A stretch of DNA of 24,248 nucleotides from a virus. The DNA lies in IMG/VR virus record IMGVR_UViG_3300020129_000084, positions 1 through 24,248 of that record. One strand, written 5' to 3'. Of the stretch, positions 17,682 to 24,248 are shown in pieces. Position 1 is the stretch's first letter. Each line of letters starts with the position of its first letter. A model generated the notes under the pieces. It worked only from the letters and a program-made list of their open reading frames with translations, had not been told where the DNA came from and made no database searches. The position numbers and the translations under genes were made by a program.

Positions 17682-19570
17682 CCACGACCATTCAGATCAG
17701 ACGCGATACCGCTGCCAACTGGACTGCCGCCAATCCGGTGCTGCACGCCGGGGAGCAAGGCGTCGAGACCGACACCCACAAGATGAAGATTGGCGACAAC
17801 GTCACGCTGTGGGTGAATCTGCCGTACGTCATCGGTCAGACCGGCCCTATCGGTCCTGCTGGCCCGCAGGGCGCACAGGGTCCGCAGGGCGTTCAGGGCA
17901 CAGTCGGCGCAACCGGTCCTCAGGGGGCCAAGGGCGATACCGGAGCGACGGGCCCAGCGGGCGCCACTGGCGCGGCGTCGACCGTGCCCGGCCCGGCTGG
18001 TCCGGTTGGTTCGACCGGGCCGACCGGTGCGACTGGCGCTCAGGGGCCGAAGGGTGATCCCGGTGCAACCGGCGCAACGGGTGCGACTGGCGCAACGGGC
18101 GCAGCGTCGACCGTGCCCGGCCCGCAGGGACCGGCTGGGCCGACCGGGCCAACCGGTGCAACCGGTGCAACCGGTGCTGCTTCGACTGTGCCTGGACCCC
18201 AGGGACCGAAAGGCGATCAGGGCACGACCGGAGCGACTGGACCCCAAGGTCCAACCGGTGCGACTGGCGCGACGGGCGCAGCGTCGACCGTGCCTGGCCC
18301 CGTTGGCCCGCAGGGTCCGAGTGGCGTTCAGGGCAATGCCGGACCCGCTGGTCCGACTGGTGCCGCGGGGGCGGGTGTTACGCCGGGCGGTGCCATCAAT
18401 CAAGTGTTGTCGAAGAAGTCTGCGGCTGACTTCGATACGCAATGGGTCGACCAGTCTGCGGGTGCGGGCGGCGCGCCGGGGATACCCGCCACGTCTGCGT
18501 CGTGGGACATCATCAATATCAACGGTTCGTTCCCCGCTACAGGTAAGCCAGGCCAGATTCTCTTTGACGAGCGCGCCAACGATGTCTATGAGTGGCGTCC
18601 TCAGGGGTTGTTGTGGGGGGCGTCGGGCGCGTACTTGCGATGCGACCTGGCGGCGGTAGTACCCGCGACGGACTACGAGGTTCTCGTCAACGTCGTACCG
18701 CAGTTCGTGCCGCCCTCTACCGCGAACGGGATGATTGTCAACTTCGGGCCGACCGCCGAGGCGCAGGACGAGGGCGGTTATTGGCGCGATCGCGACATCG
18801 ACGGTCTCGCGAAATGCGGTGGCGCGCTGTTCGTCACGAACACACCTGATGCGCGCTGGATCAGGTTCGGCCGCTGGGATGGTGTCTGTCACGTTCAGAC
18901 AACGGGTGGCGAGGTCACGTCCGCGACGAGTAACGCGACATGGGATGGCACTGGCCCGCTGTATATCGGTGGGCATCCGTCGCGGGCCTCGATGGGGGTT
19001 GGCTCGGTGCTGTATTCGGTGACGGTGAAGCGCCACTCGACCGGCATCGTGCTTGCCAGTTTCTCGACCGCGATCATGGGCGGCGCGATTTCGGCGGGCA
19101 AAGTTTGGACCGACCCACAGGGCAGTACGTGGACGCAGGTTGGTTCGCCGGTCCAGTCGATTGCCGCCCCCGGCTGGGTGTGGGTGGCGAATACGTCGGT
19201 GAAGCAGTACGGCAGCATGGCGCTGGTCAACGCCGACAACACGAACAAGGACTACCCGACGAACGGTTCGATCATTTGGGTGTCGGGGCTCGGCAACAAG
19301 GGCACGTTGTTGTACGGCACGCAAGGTGCCTGGGCTCCCGTTGGTGTAGCGACATTCGCGACGGTCGCACAGCGCGATTCGCAATGGACCGCTGCGCTGA
19401 TGGGCAACATGTTCGACGGCTCGATGTGTGTCACCGTCGATACCGACACGTTGTGGCAATGGAAGAACGGCGTGTGGGTTGCGCAGAATACATGGGTCAC
19501 GATGACGCAGGCCGCGTACGACGCCCTGACTCCGAAAGACCCCAACGTTCTCTACATCATCGTGGGATGA
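17678..19570 (+). CDS. Collagen-like tail fibre / receptor-binding protein
   Basis: A 630-residue protein in three parts. Residues 1-50 ([19 protein letters not shown] ... [11 protein letters not shown]) match the N-terminal attachment domain of tropism-determinant-type tail proteins. Residues about 54-234 are Gly-X-Y collagen-like repeats with four copies of AASTVPGP (99, 142, 167, 201). Residues about 280-470 look like a LamG/concanavalin-type beta sandwich. The end (about 605-630, [22 protein letters not shown] split by function) is a motif common at the C-terminus of phage tail proteins. It is likely a trimeric fibre that contacts the host surface. Confidence 0.85.
   Translation: MTTTIQIRRDTAANWTAANPVLHAGEQGVETDTHKMKIGDNVTLWVNLPYVIGQTGPIGPAGPQGAQGPQGVQGTVGATGPQGAKGDTGATGPAGATGAASTVPGPAGPVGSTGPTGATGAQGPKGDPGATGATGATGATGAASTVPGPQGPAGPTGPTGATGATGAASTVPGPQGPKGDQGTTGATGPQGPTGATGATGAASTVPGPVGPQGPSGVQGNAGPAGPTGAAGAGVTPGGAINQVLSKKSAADFDTQWVDQSAGAGGAPGIPATSASWDIININGSFPATGKPGQILFDERANDVYEWRPQGLLWGASGAYLRCDLAAVVPATDYEVLVNVVPQFVPPSTANGMIVNFGPTAEAQDEGGYWRDRDIDGLAKCGGALFVTNTPDARWIRFGRWDGVCHVQTTGGEVTSATSNATWDGTGPLYIGGHPSRASMGVGSVLYSVTVKRHSTGIVLASFSTAIMGGAISAGKVWTDPQGSTWTQVGSPVQSIAAPGWVWVANTSVKQYGSMALVNADNTNKDYPTNGSIIWVSGLGNKGTLLYGTQGAWAPVGVATFATVAQRDSQWTAALMGNMFDGSMCVTVDTDTLWQWKNGVWVAQNTWVTMTQAAYDALTPKDPNVLYIIVG
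17837..18379 (+). repeat. DNA encoding collagen-like Gly-X-Y repeats
   Basis: About 180 codons of imperfect 9-bp Gly-X-Y units with a recurring [12 protein letters not shown] block. Repetition at DNA level makes it prone to recombination and length change. Confidence 0.85.
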
Positions 19571-19573
19571 CGT

Positions 19574-20278
19574 ATGCCGGTTCTGAATACTGCTGACAAG
19601 TTGAATCTTGGGTCCGTGACGGTGGACGCCGCCTACCTCGGTACGACCAAAGTATGGTCCGCTGCTTACCTGACGCCGACTGTCGGTACGGTCACGACGC
19701 CTGATCCCGGCCCGCTACCGCCCCAGCACGTCGTGGTATGGAAGGCGACAGGGCCGCTCAACTCGACGCCGATCAATCAGCACATCGCAGCTCAGTTTGA
19801 TGCGGACCCGCAGCGATCGTATTCGTTCCAACGCAACCGGTCCGGGTATGTCCGCACGTTGTTCTCGGGCGATGGATTGGCTGCTGGTGCGACAGCCCAC
19901 GCTCGTACTGCCCCCAACATCACTGGCATCGAAACGAAGATTTCGTACCTCGCGATAGCGGTCGATCTGACCGTGCAGCGGTTGACGTGCTACACGTCGC
20001 CGGACGGGGTGACTTGGACTCAGTTCAACTCGGGCACCACGCCCGTTCTGACGCCGTTCGATTCTTCTGGCGTGTTGCGTATCGGTGGCTATGCGCCGAC
20101 AGGTGTTGAACGGTGGAATGGTCGCATCTATTGGGTCGAGATGCGAACCGGGGTGGACCCGGCCGCTGGTGTTGTTCAATGGCGCTTCGATCCCAACGAT
20201 TGGCATACCGGCACCACGTTCACCGATCCGCGCGGGCGCGTCTGGACATTGGCTACTGCAGGGGCGATTACCCGATGA
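19574..20278 (+). CDS. Minor tail / LamG-like virion protein
   Basis: A 234-residue protein three bases after the fibre gene. The N-terminus (TADKLNLGSVTVDAAYLGTTKVW, residues 7-28 in two halves) is a common opening of actinophage minor tail proteins. A Pro/Thr linker (about 33-50) leads into a beta-rich domain resembling LamG/concanavalin-like folds (for example VDLTVQRLTCYTSPDGVTWTQF and RIYWVEMRTG). It ends in ATGA with the large terminase. It probably binds the host surface or glycan with the preceding fibre. Confidence 0.75.
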   Translation: MPVLNTADKLNLGSVTVDAAYLGTTKVWSAAYLTPTVGTVTTPDPGPLPPQHVVVWKATGPLNSTPINQHIAAQFDADPQRSYSFQRNRSGYVRTLFSGDGLAAGATAHARTAPNITGIETKISYLAIAVDLTVQRLTCYTSPDGVTWTQFNSGTTPVLTPFDSSGVLRIGGYAPTGVERWNGRIYWVEMRTGVDPAAGVVQWRFDPNDWHTGTTFTDPRGRVWTLATAGAITR

Positions 20279-21909
20279 CCGACATGCTCGAAGCCGACTA
20301 CTCGTTCGTCGAGGTCTGGCAGGAGAAGCAGTGGCGCATGTGCGCGCCGCAGACCGATGACCCGGACAAGTTGATGCAGGGCTTCATCTACTTCTGCGAG
20401 CACTTCTGGTACATCCGTCATCCCGAGCGTGGTCGCATCCTGTTCCAGCCGTTCGAGGCCCAGGTCGAGACCGTGTTCACTTGGCTCAACCATCGCCACG
20501 TCCTGATCTTGAAGGCGCGCCAGATCGGGTTCTCGACGCTGATCGCGACCTACACGTTCTGGCTGACGTTCTTCTATCCCGATCGCTCGGTGCTGATGCT
20601 GAGCCGTACCGAGCGGGAAGCGATCAAGCTGCTGGGCAAGGCCAAGTACGGCTACCAGTTCCTGCCCGACTGGATGAAGTACCGCGGTGGTCCGTGCAAT
20701 CAGACGCTGACCACGATGACGTTCACCAACAACAGCTACATCGAGTCGTTACCGTCAGCGAGCGACCCCGCTCGCGGTGAGTCGGCGTATCTCGTCGTCG
20801 TCGACGAACTCGCCTTCCTCCCCAACAGCGAGGAAGCGTGGGGCGCGATCGAGCCCGTCGCTGATGTCGGTGGCCGCATCATCATGATGTCGACTGCCAA
20901 CGGTGAGGGGAATCTGTTTCATCGTCTGTGGTCCGAGAGCCAAGCCGGGCACAACCGCTTCGAGTCGCTGTTCTTCCCGTGGTCGGCCAACGGCCGCGAT
21001 CAGGCTTGGTACGACGCCAAGTGTGCCGAACTCCCGGACTGGCAGATGGCGCAGGAATACCCCGATAACGCAGAAGATGCGTTCTTGAAGTCTGGTCGTC
21101 CGGTGTTCGATCTTCGTCGGCTGCGGGAAATCACAGCGCGCGATCCGGCGTACATGGGCTACCTCAACGAGCAGCTGCAGTTGGTGGTCGACGGCGGCGC
21201 GCTGCATGTGTGGGAGCTACCCGCCGAGGATGGCAAGTACGTGGTCGGCGCCGATCCGTCACAGGGCTTGGAGCACAGCGACCGTGCCAGCGTGCATGTC
21301 ATCAATGCTCGCAATGGTCATGTCGTGGCGACGTGGTGCGGGCTGATTGACCCCGACCTGCTCGGTTCCGAAGTGCTCGCTCGGCTCGGCAACTGGTACG
21401 GCCAGGCGCTGCTCGGCGTCGAGTCCAACATGCACGGTCTCACCACGCTGACTGCGCTTCGTCGGGCGAACTACTTCCCGATCTACTACCAGCGCAGCCC
21501 GAAGTACAAGAACTCGGTGCCGACCGACGTGCTCGGGTTTCGTACCGATCAGGTCAGCAAGCCGCTGATGATCGACGAGTTGGGCAAGGAACTGCGTGGC
21601 GAGGGCAAGCTGACGCTGTGGTGCGCCGAGACCCTGGCCGAGTTGCGGACGTTCGTGCGCACCGACAAGGGCAAGATGCAGGGCTCGCCTTACGACGACC
21701 GCGTGATCAGCCTGGCGATCGCTAATCAGATGTTGAAGTTCGTGTGGTTCTCGGAGTTCCAGCCCAAGAAGGAACCACCCCCGAACAGCTTGGGCTGGTG
21801 GCATAAGCGCGTCTACGGCGAATCGTTCGACGACGTGCTCAACCCGAACCGCAAGGGCATTACCGTGGAGCGCGCCCGCATCGGTGCGTTTGCAGTCAGG
21901 AGAGACTGA
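20275..21909 (+). CDS. terL: Terminase large subunit
   Basis: A 544-residue packaging motor. The ATPase part has the variant Walker A K80-ARQIGFS-87, Walker B VVVDE (174-178) and coupling motif STANG (206-210). The nuclease part has GADPS (D327), GVES (E383) and a late DDR motif near residue 480, the acidic triad of RNase-H-like terminase nucleases. It cuts concatemers and pumps DNA into the procapsid via the portal. The start at 20275 overlaps the previous stop as ATGA; a longer in-frame start is rejected as lying in the upstream gene. Length is normal for the family. Confidence 0.95.
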   Translation: MTDMLEADYSFVEVWQEKQWRMCAPQTDDPDKLMQGFIYFCEHFWYIRHPERGRILFQPFEAQVETVFTWLNHRHVLILKARQIGFSTLIATYTFWLTFFYPDRSVLMLSRTEREAIKLLGKAKYGYQFLPDWMKYRGGPCNQTLTTMTFTNNSYIESLPSASDPARGESAYLVVVDELAFLPNSEEAWGAIEPVADVGGRIIMMSTANGEGNLFHRLWSESQAGHNRFESLFFPWSANGRDQAWYDAKCAELPDWQMAQEYPDNAEDAFLKSGRPVFDLRRLREITARDPAYMGYLNEQLQLVVDGGALHVWELPAEDGKYVVGADPSQGLEHSDRASVHVINARNGHVVATWCGLIDPDLLGSEVLARLGNWYGQALLGVESNMHGLTTLTALRRANYFPIYYQRSPKYKNSVPTDVLGFRTDQVSKPLMIDELGKELRGEGKLTLWCAETLAELRTFVRTDKGKMQGSPYDDRVISLAIANQMLKFVWFSEFQPKKEPPPNSLGWWHKRVYGESFDDVLNPNRKGITVERARIGAFAVRRD

Positions 21910-22589
21910 TGACCAAGACTCGAATCCAGAGCAATCAGCGCCCGCATGCTAAGGGCAAGCACCAGCGCACCGGCCAGCGTGCCGAGATTCGCGAGAACCC
22001 GCCGACCGGGCTGCCCTGGGGGCAGAAGAACTGGACCGGGACCGGAGGCGGCGTCACCGTGCCGTACGCGTTGCTGACGTGGGAGCAGTTGTTCGTGGCC
22101 CCGCCTGGCAACAGCTGCATCCGTGCCAACCAGCCGGTCGGGAACACGGTCACGCACGTCTACATCAGCGAGACCTACCTCCCCGGTGGCGTTGGTGATC
22201 CGCTGGCGTCGTTGGCGAACAATGATCCGCTGCGGCTCTACAACTCTGCCGATCTGTCGCAATGGATCGAGTACAAGGTCACGGCGCAGACCGATGCCGG
22301 TCCCTACCGCGACTACACCGTGACCTACACCGCGACCGGTGGCGGCGGCTGGGCCCCCTTCCCGTCGATGGGTGTCCTGATCGTCGAGCGCACCGGCTCG
22401 CCGTCTGCCGATCCGGCAGCGTTCGATCCGACTGATCACACGATCATCGAGGTCCAGGATCACGTCAACGCCTTGGCGATGGACGATCAGCGAGCGGCGA
22501 TCATCCAAGCGATCCTCGATCTGGAACGCGCCAACAAGAATCGGTCGACGCTCGAAACCTGGCTCGACCAGCAACTCGGCGTGGTGTGA
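21909..22589 (+). CDS. Hypothetical virion-type protein between terminase and portal
   Basis: A 226-residue protein coupled to the terminase as TGATG. The first 30 residues are basic and hydrophilic. Residues 48-160 are beta-rich with many Gly/Thr/Tyr (VTHVYISETYLPGGVG, DYTVTYTATGGGG), suggesting a beta-sandwich, and the last 45 residues are a charged helix. No known motif is present. Composition and position suggest a structural or decoration protein or another receptor-binding piece, but this is only inference. Confidence 0.75.
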   Translation: MTKTRIQSNQRPHAKGKHQRTGQRAEIRENPPTGLPWGQKNWTGTGGGVTVPYALLTWEQLFVAPPGNSCIRANQPVGNTVTHVYISETYLPGGVGDPLASLANNDPLRLYNSADLSQWIEYKVTAQTDAGPYRDYTVTYTATGGGGWAPFPSMGVLIVERTGSPSADPAAFDPTDHTIIEVQDHVNALAMDDQRAAIIQAILDLERANKNRSTLETWLDQQLGVV

Positions 22590-22798
22590 ACTGCGCGTGT
22601 GGGAGACAGGCCGAGGAAGGTCGCGACGAGTGCTTCCGTTGCCGCGTGTCATCCATCGGATATACGTGGCGCGGCGGCGCCCGCGAAGGGCATGGTCAGT
22701 TCCACCGCACCAAGCACGAGTTCCTGAAAGAACATCTGCGCGTCGACTCTGAGAAGCAGTTGGCGAAGCGCAACGACGTGGAGAGGGCACCGACGTGA
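22586..22798 (+). CDS. Small zinc-binding protein of terminase-portal junction
   Basis: A 70-residue protein starting at a GTG coupled as GTGA. Ligands C3, C5, C16 and C19 (CACG ... CFRC) are followed by RVSSIGYTWRGG. The pattern matches a small family I recall between terminase and portal genes of actinophages. The C-terminus is basic and helical and the stop overlaps the portal GTG. The role is unknown; positional conservation suggests head assembly or DNA packaging. Confidence 0.78.
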   Translation: MNCACGRQAEEGRDECFRCRVSSIGYTWRGGAREGHGQFHRTKHEFLKEHLRVDSEKQLAKRNDVERAPT

Positions 22799-24248
22799 CG
22801 CAGGCAGAACTGCTGCGCTTCTACCAGAACGAGTTGAAGCGATCGAAGAAGTGGCGGGCATCGACCACGACCAACTATGACGATGAGTGGAAGCGCTACA
22901 TCCAGCTGTACCAAGGGCGCTACATCAAGGGCGATCCGTCGACCGATCAGCTGGTCGTCAACATGGTGTTCGCGACCGTCAACGTGATGCTGCCCGCGGT
23001 CGCGATCAATCAGCCTCGCTTCGTCGTCAATGCCCGCAACCCCGAGTCTGCGGCGACGGCGATCATCACTGAGGAAGTGCTGAACTGGCTGTGGCGGGCG
23101 TACGACTACCAGCGTGACTTCCGCCTCGCGTGCGTCGACTGGATCGTGGCCGGGCATGGCTGGATCAAGTGCGGCTACAAGTACACCAAGCCGCCTGAAG
23201 CCAAGCCTGTCGATACGACCGATGGCAGCAATGTCGCGGTCGAAGGCGGCGACGAGGGGATTGACGATCGCGACCCTGTCGAGGGCAACGTCGAGAGCGA
23301 GTTGCTGCTGTGGGACGAGGATCGCCCGTTCATCGAGCGCATCTCGATCTTCGACATGTTCGTCGACCCCGACGCTCGCCATCCCAAGGAGATGCGCTGG
23401 ATCGCGCAGCGGACGTGGCGACCGATCCAGGACGTACAGGTCGACAGCCGCTACTCGCCCACGTCGCGCAAGCGCGTCAGTGGCAGCAGTTGGTCGCGCT
23501 GGGACTCCGATAGCGGCGGCGATGCGCGCGAGTCCGACGAGAAGCCGGACCCCGGTGCGATCAGCTTCTGTGAAGTGATCGAGTTCTACGACTTGAAGCG
23601 GTACAAGGTCTGCACCTTCGCCGTCGACGCCGAGGCCAGCGACAACGATCAGGTGCAGTCGGGCTTCCTGATCAAGCCCGCCACGATGCCATATGCATTC
23701 GGCCATCCGTTCGTGATGCTGCGCAACTTCGAGGTTCCCGATCACTTCTACCCGATCGGTGATGTGTGCCAGATCGAGTCGTTGCAGTTGGAACTGAACG
23801 AGACCCGCACGCAGCAGTTCAACTACCGCAAGAAGTTCCGGCGCGCGTGGCTGTATGCCCGCGACCGATTCGACAACGATGGCATCAAGGCGTTGGAGTC
23901 TGATCGTGACAACGTGATGATCCCGACTCAGGGCGACAGTGATCCCGAGAGCGCGATGCGCCCGGTGCCGACCGTGATGACGCCGCCCGAGTTCTTCGAT
24001 CAGTCAGCGATGATCGCTAATGACATCGACCGCGTGTCGGGTGTCAGCGACTATCAGCGCGGCTCGCCCCAGCAGCAGATCAAGCGCACTGCTACCGAGG
24101 CAGCGATGATCCAGGACTCGGCCAACTCGCGCGCCCAGGACCGGCTCGCCAAGGTGGAGGGCACGCTGAGCGAGGTTGCCGAGCGGATCGTCGGGCTGAT
24201 GCAGCAGTTCACGACCGGCGATCTGGTCGCGCGCGTGGTGACGATGCC
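22795..24248 (+). CDS. Portal protein, 3' end cut by window edge
   Basis: A frame of 484 codons from a GTG at 22795 (overlap GTGA) to the right edge. The N-terminal half (ELLRFYQNELKRSKKW, then VVNMVFATVNVMLPAVAINQP and DWIVAGHGWIKCGYKY) matches actinophage portal proteins. The later helical region around SLQLELNETRTQQFNYRKK (about residues 329-347), plus the Gln/Ala/Arg-rich end, fits the portal stem and wing. An acidic insert lies at about 145-180. Portals form the dodecameric ring at the capsid vertex for DNA entry and join the tail. Order terminase-portal supports it. Confidence 0.87.
   Translation, partial: MTQAELLRFYQNELKRSKKWRASTTTNYDDEWKRYIQLYQGRYIKGDPSTDQLVVNMVFATVNVMLPAVAINQPRFVVNARNPESAATAIITEEVLNWLWRAYDYQRDFRLACVDWIVAGHGWIKCGYKYTKPPEAKPVDTTDGSNVAVEGGDEGIDDRDPVEGNVESELLLWDEDRPFIERISIFDMFVDPDARHPKEMRWIAQRTWRPIQDVQVDSRYSPTSRKRVSGSSWSRWDSDSGGDARESDEKPDPGAISFCEVIEFYDLKRYKVCTFAVDAEASDNDQVQSGFLIKPATMPYAFGHPFVMLRNFEVPDHFYPIGDVCQIESLQLELNETRTQQFNYRKKFRRAWLYARDRFDNDGIKALESDRDNVMIPTQGDSDPESAMRPVPTVMTPPEFFDQSAMIANDIDRVSGVSDYQRGSPQQQIKRTATEAAMIQDSANSRAQDRLAKVEGTLSEVAERIVGLMQQFTTGDLVARVVTM

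Noticed and set aside
17837-18379. CRISPR-like array
   Set aside because: The repeats are in-frame Gly-X-Y codons without constant repeats and unique spacers.
17414-19459. A 681-codon open frame on the minus strand opposite the collagen-like genes
   Set aside because: It mirrors the Gly-X-Y repeats of the plus-strand genes, which leave no stops on the other strand. Its product is Arg/Gly/Pro-rich with no motif, and the plus-strand genes have proper coupling and domains.
17678-19570. Diversity-generating retroelement, because the fibre N-terminus resembles a tropism-determinant protein
   Set aside because: There is no reverse transcriptase, no template repeat and no adenine-rich variable repeat at the C-terminus in this window.
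1-24248. tRNA genes, integrase, attachment site, lysis genes
   Set aside because: I looked for typical tRNA ends and anticodon stems, recombinase motifs and endolysin/holin layouts and found none that could be supported.

Overview
The window looks like part of the genome of a tailed double-stranded DNA phage of a high-GC Gram-positive (actinobacterial) host. The protein families are those of actinobacteriophages: HNH_3 nucleases, a RecB-like exonuclease followed by a single-strand-binding-like protein, a Prim-Pol replicase, a terminase/portal block and many small zinc-binding proteins. The sequence is GC-rich. Two extended -10 promoters (TGG-TACGAT) and one perfect actinobacterial-type LexA/SOS box (TCGAAC-N4-GTTCGA) fit the same host group. 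The host genus cannot be read from the sequence. No integrase, lysis gene, tRNA or CRISPR array was seen.

Layout. From 1 to 16687 everything is on the minus strand (early/replication genes). From 16795 to the right edge everything is on the plus strand (packaging and structural genes). The left arm (1-10176) is a chain of seven short operons whose first genes start at 1107, 2741, 4667, 6571, 7988, 9086 and 10176. Inside each operon most genes overlap by 4 bp (ATGA or GTGA). They encode an AAA+ ATPase (1206-2741), an HNH nuclease (6607-7041), several zinc-binding proteins, three tiny membrane proteins and many unrecognised proteins. The middle block (10434-16687) is a replication and recombination operon headed by a ribbon-helix-helix protein. 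It continues with a PD-(D/E)XK-like protein, a RecB-like exonuclease, an SSB-like protein, an HNH nuclease, a run of zinc-finger proteins, and a Prim-Pol/RepA-type helicase fusion that runs into a cluster of eleven GGGAAC repeats, a candidate origin. The right arm holds the small terminase, three collagen-like or LamG-like tail/receptor-binding genes, the large terminase, a structural protein, a zinc protein and a partial portal.

The most striking feature is an 18-bp palindrome, CTAACGG-YYRG-CCGTTAG, present ten times, only between genes or across stop codons. The 7-bp arms are identical in all ten copies. Every operon head in the window has one upstream: seven left-arm operons, the replication operon, and the late operon, which shares the copy in the divergent region with the replication operon. 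Several copies sit beside terminator-like hairpins. Many downstream leaders also share a CAACCCACA...AAAGGA motif ahead of the start codon. Together these look like a phage-wide operator/leader system, comparable in concept to mycobacteriophage stoperators or start-associated sequences but with a different sequence. The ribbon-helix-helix protein encoded next to the copy at 16753-16770 is a plausible, untested binding partner.
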